Made by a program: the position numbers and the translations under genes
Shown: in pieces, positions 33,216-43,204 of the stretch
Layout: every line of letters begins with the position of its first letter
How positions within the stretch are numbered: the stretch's first letter is position 1
Notes under the pieces: model-generated
The model's input: only the letters and a program-made list of their open reading frames with translations
Database searches by the model: none
What the model was told of the DNA's origin: nothing
Origin: Adiantum capillus-veneris
Lineage: Eukaryota > Streptophyta > Polypodiopsida > Polypodiales > Pteridaceae
Assembly (NCBI GenBank): GCA_014529385.2
Contig: CM043947.1
Location: 131,093,891 to 131,157,890, forward strand
Direction: 5' to 3'
Length of the DNA stretch: 64,000 bases

Positions 33216-34819
33216 ATGGCTGACAATAGTAAAGAGAGTGAAATTAATGTTGATAGCTTTAATTTTGGTAATGAGCAGGCTACTAATGATGCCCCTATGC
33301 TTGTTAACTACCTTGTTTCTAGGCTTCAACAATCCATGGGCAATACATCCCTCCAAAGTGAAGTGCAATGACAACTTCGTGCTCATGGGATTCTCCAAGC
33401 TCCCCACCATGACGAGAGAGTACTTAGGAAGCCTCCTTGTGAGACTTCCAAAAGAGGCCTCTCTCCAATTTGGGGAGAAGAAGAAGATCCATACGAAGGG
33501 CTCAAAAATTTACTTCTTAATGACGTATCTCCTTCCCAAAGGAGAACTCAAGATCCCTCACCAAAAGAACGAGAAGGAAGTGAGTCTCTTGCCACCTCGA
33601 CGGAGATGGCTCCACGAAGACGGCGGGCAAAACGCTCTCCATCACCTTCTAAACAGAGAAGACCATCGTACACCTCTCCACACCATAATTCAAAGAGGGA
33701 TGATAAAAAACAAGGCAAGAAAAAGGCAAGAAAGAGGTCACCCTCTTCTCCATCTTCTTCATCCTCTTCCTCTTATGAAGAAATTGATGGTGCAGACAAG
33801 GAGGAACAAGGCAAGAAAAAGGCGAGAAAGAGGTCACCCTCTTCTCCATCTTCCTCAAATTATTCATCTTCTGAAGAAGCGATGGTGCAACTTTTGAACC
33901 ATCGAAAAGAAGAGGCCATAGGAAATCCTATGCCACGTGGAAGAGGTCGTCCAAGCTCAAGAAGTTCAAAGAGGGAGAAAAGAACATCTCTTTCCTTACC
34001 TACAATGGCACCTTTGGTGATACAGACAAAGTCTTGGCTTTCATCCAACAATTCAATGTGGTGTTTGGAGATGAGGGCTTCACGGAGTCCTCTAAGCTAC
34101 GCCATGTAGCTATGCATTTTCAAAAGTACGCCAGGCAATGGTGGTCTAGCCTAGGTGAAAATGGTGAAGCTCCACGAACATGTAAAGCTTTAAGAGCTTC
34201 CATCATGAAGCAGTTTTTGGCCACTGATGCCAAAGACAAATTACTCACCAAATGGCGAATCTTGAATCTCTCTCCCTACGAATCCATTCACAAATATGTA
34301 GACAAGTTTTGGGACTTACATCTCAAAGCCACTGTCTTCAAAAAGATGGATTTTGGAGAGCAAAAACAACAATTTTGTGCGGGCTTAATTGAAGATATGG
34401 TGGAGTATGTCAACTCCCAAAGACCATGCACCATATTTGTGGTCATACACCATACCATGGTGGCTTCACAAATCAATTTCCAAACAAGGGCTAAGAGAAA
34501 TCTTAAGCCAATGGAAAACAAGGGTTCCAATGAGTCTAAGGGGAAGGATAATGTCCAAAAGTCTCCTAAGGGCAATTCCAATAACAACAAAGCTAAGGAG
34601 AAGGGAGTTACAAAGGCAAAAACAAAATCTCTCCTGAAGAGCTTGAGCGTTATCGCAAGGATAACCATTGTTTCAAATGCAGTGAGCAAGGGCATGCGTA
34701 CCGTGCTTGCCCCCAAAAGAACACCCACCATGAGCCTCCTAGAGCTACCTTGGTCAAAATCCAAGAAGAGGAAGCTCACCACAAAGGATCTCCTCTATGA
34801 CATGCTTGGGGAAAGGTAA
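33216..34819 (+). pseudogene. Ty3/gypsy Gag
   Basis: Starts MADNSKESEINVDSFNFGN, then passes through frameshifts. A basic, serine-rich region (RSPSSPSSSSSSSYEE, present twice as a repeat of about 36 residues) precedes the capsid part (FLTYNGTFGDTDKVLAFIQQ, AMHFQKYARQWWSSLGENG, FLATDAKDKLLTKW). The C-terminal nucleocapsid has a CCHC knuckle (CFKCSEQGHAYRACP) in a frame shifted from the preceding lysine-rich stretch. The leader 32820-33215 has no other signal. A second, partial copy of the same Gag lies at 37071-37607. Confidence 0.85.
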
Positions 34820-35370
34820 GAGAACGTGATGCTTTTATTCTCTTTGACCATAGTTCTACTCACAGTTTCATATCCACAGAGTTGGCCACCAAGCTAGGCA
34901 TCCAAGCCTATGAGATGGGAGATGTCCTACCCATAGATGGTGCTTTCAAGGGGCAAGAAGCTTCAGTCGCTCCCTTAATTGCGAAGTTGAGGCTCCATGT
35001 CCAAAGCTATGTGGACAAAGAGGACTTCTTTATCTCTCCTCTCAAGGACAAGAATGTAATCCTAGGGGCACCATGGTTTGATCGCATGGCTGCCAATGTT
35101 AAATTCCCTGAAAGAAAAATCTTCTTTAGGTTCAGGGAAAAAGATATGTACATAGATGCTAAGGAGTTGGATAAGACCATACCCATTGTACATACGCAAG
35201 CTTTCAATAAGTCAATAAAGAGCTCTATTTCCGTGTACATGATTTTCGTTAAAGATTCTCAAAATGAACCTAATGCTTTAGCAAAAGAAAATATAAATAA
35301 TCACAAGAAATTAGACTTATCCAATTTTCTCAATGACATCCCTTGTGAACTACCTCCTAAATGAGGCAAT
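34820..35370 (+). pseudogene. Ty3/gypsy protease
   Basis: Reads ILFDHSSTHSFISTELA, with the protease site Asp retained but the usual DSG or DTG reading DHS. Then comes VILGAPWFDRMAANVKFPER, the conserved ILGxPW end of gypsy proteases. The frame runs to a stop at 35362 and leads into the RT domain. Whether DHS could be active is doubtful. Confidence 0.8.
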
Positions 35371-36260
35371 GATGACCATGCAATTGAACTTCTTCTAGGA
35401 AGTTCACTACCTAACAAACCTCCTTATAGAGTTTCCCAAGCTCAACAACAGGAGATTATGCGGCAAGTGCATGAGTTAGTTGAGAAGGGCATTGTTAGGC
35501 CTAGCTTATCTCCATTTTGCTCACCCGTGCTATTAGTGCAAAATAAATATGGCACATATCATATGTGTGTCGACTATAGAGCACTAAATAGGATGACTAT
35601 CAAAAATAGGTTTCCTGTTCCGCGGGTAGAAGACCTATTTGATAAGCTGCAAGGGTCGACCTACTTTAGTAGGATTGACCTAGAAAGTGGCTACCATCAA
35701 ATAAGGATAGTTGATCAAGACATTATAAAGACCACATGTTGAACTACATTTGGTCTTTATGAATACATCATCATGCCTTTTGGCTTGATTAATGCACTAG
35801 CCACATTCAACCGCTTGATGGAGAAGCTATTCAGGCCTCACCGAACCTTTACTGGAGTGTTCTTTGATGATATCATCATCTACTCTAATTCACTAGACGA
35901 ACACAAGAACCACCCCCAGGTAATATTTCAAGTTTTACAAGAGAATAAACTTTATATTAAGAAGCTTTATAGGTATATGTTCATACTATAGACGCTTCAT
36001 AGAAAAGTTCTCACAAATCACGGGACCATTACATGACCTAACAAAGAAAAACGTTAGGTATACATGGTCTTCCAAGGAGAACAATGCTTTCGAAAAGCTT
36101 AAAGAAAAGCTACATGAAGACAAGGTATTGAAAGGCGGTAAGATTATCTGACGGTATCTTATTAAGTTTAAGAACTATCCTTTTGAAGATGTTGGATGGA
36201 TGCAAGGCATACAACTAAAGGATAGCCTTAACCTTGTCAATGCTTACAATGCTTCCCTAG
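35371..36260 (+). pseudogene. Ty3/gypsy RT joined by deletion to the integrase C-terminus
   Basis: RT motifs KGIVRPSLSPFCSPVLLVQ, CVDYRALNRMTIKNRFPVPR, FSRIDLESGYHQIRI, a stop, then IIMPFGLINALATFNRLM and FFDDIIIYSNSLDEH with the catalytic Asp pair intact. A shift then leads to SYYRRFIEKFSQITGPLHDL (thumb/connection). Sequence then jumps near 36120 to RYLIKFKNYPFEDVGWMQGI, the C-terminal end of integrase. RNase H and the whole integrase core are therefore deleted. From 36261 to 36620 only untranslated sequence remains. Confidence 0.82.
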
Positions 36261-36610
36261 AGTAAGAAAATGTACAAATGTTTAAAACGAACAATTTTTT
36301 TTTCTTATGAGACTCTCTTTTTGTTATTTGTGCACAAATGTTAAGTAGTATGCATGCTTAGAATCAAGTTTGTGGAGACGAAGTCTTCCAAACACCAAGT
36401 AGACCTTGTCACTCTACTATGGAAGATTGATAGGACTAATGAGCAGACATGCTTGTGGCAGCCTTAGGCTCTCAAGCGCCAAATGGATTAGTCATCCATT
36501 CTGGAATGATGTCGTAGGGTAAGATAGGGATCCTCTACCCACTAGAAAAAGGACTAATGAATAGGCTTTATCTTCTCTACCTCATAGTCAAGGACGACTA
36601 TGATTTCAAG

Positions 36611-36620
36611 AGAGAGGTAA
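36611..36620 (+). other. Polypurine tract (Ty3)
   Basis: AGAGAGGTAA stands directly before the TGTCATAATAAC start of the 3' LTR. Confidence 0.6.
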
Positions 36621-36847
36621 TGTCATAATAACTAATATTTAATTCTCCTAAATGATTTTATCATGTTAAACTGATCATTTAATATGGGGAAGTACTAGGG
36701 GAGAAAAAACTAGAATTAAGCTGGCAGACCAGCCACAGTAGGGATCCAAAGGAGGAAAAATAGGGATTCAAAGGGGGGGGGCATCTGCAAAAGAGCAACA
36801 TGCCACAATGGGCTTCAAAGACCCTAAGGTTCAGCCCATTAAGACTT
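36621..36847 (+). mobile_element. Ty3/gypsy 3' LTR, truncated
   Basis: The first 227 bases of the LTR seen at 25908 (TGTCATAATAACTAATATTT, GCTGGCAGACCAGCCACAGT). It breaks off at CCCATTAAGACTT, where the sequence switches to internal leader of another copy of the same family. Confidence 0.85.
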
Positions 36848-37607
36848 AATAGTGAGTCCTACGGGGCTTGCCTATGGCTTAACGACTATTGAGCTATTAG
36901 AAGCTTGACAGGAGCCAGTACTGTTTTGGTGTTGAAAGACCCTCTCTTCTATTCATTGCAATTAATGATATTCGAGCCACGGGTATAGTAGCTTGAGTGC
37001 TTTTCTAAAGGGGTAAAGAGGAGCAGCAACTAGGGCTTAAAGTGCCAAAGTACACCTAAAAATTGTTAAAATGGCTGACAATAGTAAAGAAAGTGAAATT
37101 AATGTTGATAGCTTTGATTTTGCTAATGAGTAGGCTACTAATGATGCCCCTATGCTTGTCAACTACCTCATTTCTAGGCTTCAACAAGCTGTGGGCAGTC
37201 CATCCCTCCAAAGTGAAGTGCAACGGCAGCTTCGTGCTCATGGGATTCTCCAAGCTCTCCACCATGACGAGAGAGTACTTAGGAAGCCTCCTTGTGAGAC
37301 TTCCAAAAGAGTCCTCTCTCCGATTTGGGAAGAAGAACAAGATCCATATGAAGGGCTCAAAAATTTACTTCTTGATGACGTATCTCCTTCCCAAAGGAGA
37401 ACTCAAGAACCCTCACCAAAAGAACAAGAAAGAAGTGAGTCTCCTACCACCTTGGTGGAGATGGCTCCAGGAAGACGGTGGGCAAAACGCTCTCCATCAC
37501 CTCCTAAATGGAGTAGAGCATTGCACACCTCTCCACACCATAATTCAAAGAGTGATGATAAAAACAAGAGAAGAAAAAGGCAAGAAAGAGGTCACCCTCT
37601 TCTCCAT
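36848..37607 (+). pseudogene. Second copy of the Ty3 leader and Gag N-terminus
   Basis: From AATAGTGAGTCCTACGGGG the sequence matches 32977 onward, including the Gag start MADNSKESEINVDSFDFAN at 37071. After one stop it stays open in the QRQLRAHGILQALHHDERVL frame to the lysine-rich region. It ends near 37607, part-way through the first serine-rich repeat. Frame differences from the copy at 33216 show that the frameshifts of the two copies arose separately. Confidence 0.85.
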
Positions 37608-37669
37608 CTCTATACTAAAAAAATGATTAATTACTTCATTGGAAATAAGTGTATCATTTTTTATGCCAT

Positions 37670-37960
37670 CTCTAAAGTGTGACACGGTGATCTACTTAGC
37701 TAGGCATAGAATGAACTCTGAACCCTACACCCTCTCTATAGTGTGACACGATGGTCTACGCAGCTAGAGATGTGGAATCTAATCCTCTTTGTACTCTTCT
37801 TGAAGTGCAATCTGATGGTCTCCAAAGTCAAGAATAAAGTGTATAGTTTTCTAGCCCTCTTGTAGTGTGACGCAAAGGTCTACACAACCAGGAAAAGGTA
37901 CCTAAACTAAAACATCCCTACAGTGTGATGCTTTGGTATGCATAGTCAATGACAATGTAC
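37670..37960. repeat. ~60-bp tandem repeats, cluster 3
   Basis: Five units start near 37677, 37740, 37807, 37866 and 37922, each with TAGTGTGACACGATGGTCTA-type cores followed by CACAACCAGG or similar. Spacing is 56 to 67 bases. Closely related to 23985-24380. The region 37961-38320 holds nothing further that I recognise. Confidence 0.7.
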
Positions 37961-38324
37961 TAACTTGCAAACTGACCCCAAAATGTGAGACTATGCCCTA
38001 CAACAAAAGGGTCAGCAAAAAAGAAAAATTTATTTATAAATAAAAACAATTAGGAAAAGTGTAATGATCACCTCAAGTAGCTCTCTAAGGGCTCTAACTA
38101 CTGAACAAGTGTAATGTACACAACATTTTCTAATAAAAATATTTCATTTACTTTGCAAATATTTCAGGTTCACGTTTTATTAAGTCAAAGAGCATTCTAA
38201 TGGAACGATCTGATTGAAAATCGGATTCTAGGACTACTAATTATGACCCTTATTCACTTGAAAACAATAGGTTGATGGGAAACTTAAGCCTCAAAACTTA
38301 ACTAAATATAAGAGTTCACCTTTT

Positions 38325-38410
38325 AGGAAAGAGGGAGCAATTTTAGGAAAGGAGGAGTAATTTTAGAAGAGAAGGAGTAGGAGGAGTACTTTTAGGAAAA
38401 AAAGAGAGGA
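38325..38410. repeat. Purine-rich ~25-bp tandem repeat
   Basis: Units of the type TTTTAGGAAAGGAGGAGTAA occur four times with variation. Confidence 0.7.
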
Positions 38411-38602
38411 GGAGTTTAGTTAAGAGCTCTTTTCTTGGAAGCCAAGCTTCTTCTTAGAGGTTTAGAATCACGCATTGAAATTCGTGCCTATAAAAATAAA
38501 AAAATAAATTAAAAAAAATAAAAAGTAAAAGGATTTAGAGCCACGAACGTAGGCGAACTTATCTCTCTTTGCTTCCCTCTATTCTTAGCTGGCCTTGAGA
38601 GC

Positions 38603-38611
38603 CTATATAAA
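38603..38611 (+). promoter_or_regulatory. TATA box candidate
   Basis: CTATATAAA, followed 30 to 40 bases later by CTTTCAAGACACACACACTC, a typical plant leader start. The ATG of the short exon-like ORF lies about 210 bases downstream. Could be an LTR promoter. Confidence 0.45.
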
Positions 38612-38821
38612 GATCCTCTCCCTTCTCTTTCAAGACACACACACTCTCAGAAGCGAAAGATCTCTTTCCTTGACGTCGAAGTTACCTTCTCTCCCTCAAG
38701 CTCTCTCCCTCAAGGTCTTACCTTCAAGCCATCTCCGTCTCCAAGTCTTTCTCTACCATGGTCGTGTTGCCCTTCGGATTCTTGAGTTCCCTTTCTCTCT
38801 TTCCCTTTTCTCTACCTTGTT

Positions 38822-38994
38822 ATGATGGCCCTGAAGCGAGTGACTCGAAGCTCGAAGGATGCTCCTCCTGCCTCCAAGGAAGGTGTAAAAGAAGGTATCA
38901 TCTACTCCAATCATAACTCAAGCAGAGGTATCGGCTCCGAAGAAGTTGAAATCGTCCAACCTCAAACACAGGAGGTAGTTTAGCATGTCGCTAA
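38822..38994 (+). pseudogene. Short exon-like ORF, possibly first exon of a retroelement gag
   Basis: From ATG at 38822 (or 38825) it reads MALKRVTRSSKDAPPASKEG, then VEIVQPQTQEVV, a TAG, then HVANP up to a consensus splice donor (CCG|GTAAGA at 38998). The opening, small and basic with TRSS, resembles the start of plant gypsy Gag proteins, and TAG could be a mutated CAG. A similar arrangement (TATA box, leader, short basic ORF, donor site) occurs at 61033-63555. No downstream exon is found before the LTR at 39840. Tentative. Confidence 0.35.
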
Positions 38995-39284
38995 TCCGGT
39001 AAGACAAATTTATAATTTTGTATTTCTATTCATGTTGACCTAGGAAGCTAAGCATAGGGATTCCCTTAAACCGTCTAAGAAACATGATTCTATCACAAGA
39101 AACAAGCATATGTTTTCATAGATTAATGAAAGAACTGTTTGATAAATTTTCACTGTTTGTTAAATTGTTATTGTTTGATAAGTTGTTACTGGTTGATATG
39201 AAGAGTTGGTTGATCATGTTTGAAGAATCGTTTAAAGAGAAGAATTATTGAAAGAGTATCTTTTGTTCCTCGCGGCAGGTAGCG

Positions 39285-39440
39285 AGATGATTCCGCGGTT
39301 AGCAAAAATTAAGCTGAGGTTATCGGTTCCCTTTTGTTCCTCGCGGTTAGCGGGATGCCTGACGGTTAGCAATATGCCGCGCGGGTAGCGAGATGCCTCG
39401 CGGTTAGCGAGATGGGAAGGTTGTACATTTCGCGGTTAGC
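39285..39440. repeat. Minisatellite of CGCGGTTAGCGAGATG units
   Basis: About seven variants of CTCGCGGTTAGCGAGATG (with GGTAGCGAGATG, GGTTAGCGGGATG, GGTTAGCAATATG) fall between 39270 and 39450, unusually GC-rich for this window. It sits inside what may be an intron after 38998. Confidence 0.75.
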
Positions 39441-39839
39441 GAATAAATCCTTTGCAAAGGCTTTGTTGGTTACACAGAGCCTAAGTCTACGGGTAGCGGC
39501 AAACTCATAAGAAATTGGAAAAGTTGTTTTTATTGAAATATAGGGTTGTCTTCATTAGGCCTTGCTTGAGTTGTTTTGATATTGTTTAAAGGGATGTATA
39601 AAAGAGCTCGTGTTTGGAATTAATTAAGAAACATTGTTTGTTTATGTAAAATAGTGTGGTAGTAATTAAAAAACAAGCTAAAAAGTGTGAGTGTGGGGTG
39701 GAAAGTGGAGGCTGGCTCAGGTTGCCAGTCAAGGATTAGTCAAGAAACTCTCCACTCCCTTTTATTAAGAGAAGAAAAATTAGAGACTCATTGTGCCAAG
39801 AGTCAAGAAGTCCTAAATATACGTGTCCTTGAAAACCAT

Positions 39840-40750
39840 TGTTAGCAGCAAGCTAACGCGAACACCATTTTTTGGAGTTCTCCTTGTAAAAACAATTATT
39901 ATTTTGATCAATTGGAAATATTGTAACTCCTATTATCTTGGTAAACTTTGTAATTAATGATCCGGGGAAACAAGCTTTCAGATTGTATTAGCCATTCAAT
40001 TTCCAGCTTTGGTATTATTACTTTTGACCACCCAAAAACCTTGGCTAAGGTATAAAAGCCAATTTTTGTAAGTTTTTTATAAGTTTTTGGACAAGAAATA
40101 CACAGCGTGAGCTAACGGTGCTCACTTCTCTCCTTCTCGCGCTCCCTGCTCCCTCTCCGATTGTCACATCGCGAATGCGTTTGTTGCATTGTAACCGTAG
40201 GTAAGAGCTCTACGCATTGACGTAAGCCATTCATAGTATTTTGTAGCTTTTGGCGTCGCCGACTCGCGGCCTAATTTCATCATAACTAGGAAAGTACACT
40301 TTTAAAATGAAAACTAAGCATAGGTGGGGTATTGGGGCATCATTGCTAAGCATTTAGATGCATTTTGGGTCGAAAACGACTAGGTCAAAAATCCGTTGCT
40401 GTTAATAATTGCGATTTTGGAACTTGACCTAAAGTGGGGTTTGAGTCCATAGGCATGTGTGCTTAGGTCTTATAAACTTTTCCTAGAAGATTCATTACGT
40501 TTGGATGTCATTTGATGCTGTAACGGATGTGATTTGCTTGCCGATGAGCGATTGGCTTTTGGTGCTTTCAGTCACTTGAGTGTAGCCTGAGTTAGATGCG
40601 AGTTGTTAGTTGTTCTCCAAGAGATTGACAACCTCTTGTAGCCTCTATGCACTAGTCGAGTCAGCTTCGTCCCATGGTTTGACAAATTAATCGTGGTTCT
40701 CGCTAATACTGCAATAAGATAGGATGGTGAGGTTAGACATGCGTCCCACA
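39840..40750 (+). mobile_element. Element A 5' LTR (Ty3/gypsy)
   Basis: Starts TGTTAGCAGCAAGCTAACGC and ends GCGTCCCACA, two bases before a primer binding site. It is collinear over its length with 47844-48753. It contains a TATA box (TATAAAAG at 40051) followed by AAATACACAGCGTGAGCTAA, a plausible transcript start region. 911 bp. The 5 bases before it are ACCAT; the matching copy at the element's far end is outside the window. Confidence 0.88.
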
Positions 40751-40752
40751 TT

Positions 40753-40770
40753 TGGCGCCGCTGCTGGGGA
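40753..40770 (+). other. Primer binding site, tRNA-Asp-like (element A)
   Basis: TGGCGCCGCTGCTGGGGA differs at two positions from the complement of the plant tRNA-Asp 3' end used by Tat/Athila-type Ty3 elements. It lies two bases after the LTR end. Confidence 0.8.
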
Positions 40771-41159
40771 ATGAAGAGACCTAAACTAGGAAAAACACGA
40801 TTGTCTTGTGTAATTGTCCTTTAACTTCCTCTAGGTTCACCTAGAGTTCAAAACTCTCTTTTAGAAACTGCATAGCTTAAGATTGTCGTCTTTTGTTGTG
40901 TAGAGGTAGCTTGGAAGTAATCGTACTTGCTGAGTACCTTTAGGACTGTAGGATTGTAGATTTAGATTAGGATTTGGAGAATGATTAGTAGACGAGACAA
41001 GTCTTAAGATCAAGACTCTGAAAAACATAAAAAAACACAAGAAAACGAGTGTTTGTGAACACTTTCCACAACCCCATTGCATGAGAAACTAAGAGTAGGG
41101 TAAGTAGGATCCGAGGTAGATTTCATAGCATTGCTCTCTCTGAAAGAATCAAGTGTCAA

Positions 41160-42640
41160 TTGTTATGTAAGGTTGCAGAATTTCAGGTCTACGACTCGAA
41201 ATAGCGCGAAAAGACTCGAAATCACTCAATCCAACTGGGGAGTAAGCCTAAGAGTTGTATGAACTAGTGGGTAAGCTCAAGGACACTTCGAGGTAAAAAT
41301 TTCAAGAAGTTGACCAAAACTCAGATTATTTACTTTTTCTTGACTTTTTAGGCCAAACTAAGTTTTGACTTGATTTATAGGCTTAAAAAACATCATAAAA
41401 AGACTGTCTTTGAGGAAATTGAAAGTGCTCATTTCAAGCCTCAAGTTAATAATCGCAATTATTAACCTTTTACTCTAAACTAGCCAAGACTCATATCATT
41501 GACTCATTGCATGTGTACAAACAACTTTTGTAAAGGCCCAAAGAATTTGGATCACTAAACTGGCAAAAAACAGGGTGAAAACTAAAGTTTGTACTGACTA
41601 TTTGAATCTTGAGTGTGAATTGAGGAAAAATTTATCCAAACATGTTGAAAATTGGTTCATATGCTTATATTGATGTGATAAACATGTGTATATGCTCAAT
41701 TGACCAAAAACTTACAAAATTTTGGCAAAAGTAAATAATCGCGATTATTTACATCTATCCTGTTTTTGAACTTTTTTGACCAAGTTGGTATACCACTAGC
41801 TTTACCATGTTGTAATGAGTCCACAAACCAAATTTGGTAAGATTTGGATTATTGGAGTGAAAACTGTGACAAAAATTGCAAAGTTAGTATGCGGGTAGAT
41901 AATTGATGACCATTTGACCAAAAATTGTACAAACTTGAAGAAAATTGGATACTGACCTTAACATAAGGTGCTTAATAGATCTGTGTCAAGGTTGGAACAA
42001 AAATTTGCAAAAAATCTCAGGAGTAAATAATCGCGATTATTTACATTTGCTTCAAAACTTGGTGATTTTGCAAATTTGAGTATACCACAAGGTCAAGCAC
42101 ATCAATTGGACCCCTCAAATCAATTTTGGTGAAATTTGGACCACAAAAGTGAGACTTAAGCCAGATTCTCGAAATCAGAGTCTGCGGACACGGAATAGTG
42201 GGTAAACTTGATCAAATTTTGTCCAAACTTTTTGAAACTTGCCCAAGGGCTTTAACAAGTTGTATACTTACCAAACCAATCCAAAAAGTGAAAAAAAGTG
42301 ACAAAAGTAAATAATCGTGATTATTTACTTCTACTATCCAGAGACTTCAAATTTGACTTTTGGGCTTATACAGTGTTAGACCAGCATAATATAAGGCCAT
42401 AGAGAAATTTTGGGTTCAATCGGATCAAAATTAGTACAGATACACTCAGTTTACAGATTGTAGATTAAATCTTTGATTTTGCTAAGCTGAATCTGAAAGT
42501 CAAAATTTTGACTTCCATAGCACGAATTGAAGTGAAATACAGAGACCAATCACTGGAGTTGTCAAGATCTCTACTGTCCTTATAAAAAAATAGCTAATTT
42601 GATAAATTTTGTACAGGAATCAGGTTGCAGACGAGGAATC
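41160..42640 (+). repeat. Leader tandem repeats (~287 bp) with a 22-bp palindrome, element A
   Basis: Between the primer site and gag lie diverged repeat units of about 287 bases. Each has an 11-base half-site GTAAATAATCG followed by its reverse complement. Palindromes stand at 41445-41466 (variant GTTAATAATCG...), 41731-41752, 42023-42044 and 42307-42328, spaced 286, 292 and 284. Units also share TATACCAC, CAAATTTGGTAAGATTTGGA-type and TCCAAACTT-TTGAAA blocks. Not coding. The rest of the 2.4-kb leader (to 43204) shows no further signal. Confidence 0.8.
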
Positions 42641-43204
42641 AGTGGCTTGACAGAAAGTTGCAATTGAATCAAGTGGAAATTGACGACAAGTCAATCTAAG
42701 GTGAGTACTCAAACCAGGGCTTCATAAGTCTATATGAACCTTAGATCCGGTCATGTAATAGGAAATCAAGCCTGTTCGGGGAAAACACCAATAGAGTATC
42801 CACTGAAGAAAGCGTGAATCAAAGCAATTTGTTGCACACAATTCCTAAAGAAGTCTCGGACACTTTTTCAGATTCAACATCCGAAATGTCTTCTTACTCG
42901 AGTCACTCTGAAACCGGATCGACAATGCGCTATAAGCATATACTCTCTTTTTACAAGACTAATCGTCATGGAGCCACCTACTTTTAAATTCGAGGAAATT
43001 CCATTTCGATCCATGTGTGTTTGTTTTCCTAACCTCTAAAAGAAGGACCACCAACTTTGGAATTCGAGGGATACGATCAAGTAGACTTGAAGCCTTTGAA
43101 ACGGCTTAGTACGGATAATCCTAGGATCGGAGTCTATTCTTGGGAAGATAGAAACATCAAAGATCTTGTAGACCTCCCATGCTAGACCAGGACAATTAAC
43201 GGCC

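Noticed and set aside
33238-33897. 219-codon ORF in the gag region
   Set aside because: It is a mixed-frame reading of the Ty3 Gag; the conserved peptide (HGILQAPHHDERVL) is in another frame.
39270-39450. CRISPR-like array
   Set aside because: Units are adjacent variants of one GC-rich motif without distinct spacers, in a plant nuclear context; it is a minisatellite.
40861-41082. Minus-strand ORF in the A leader, repeated at 48865-49128 in B
   Set aside because: The two similar translations only reflect DNA similarity of the leaders; no start context or domain.
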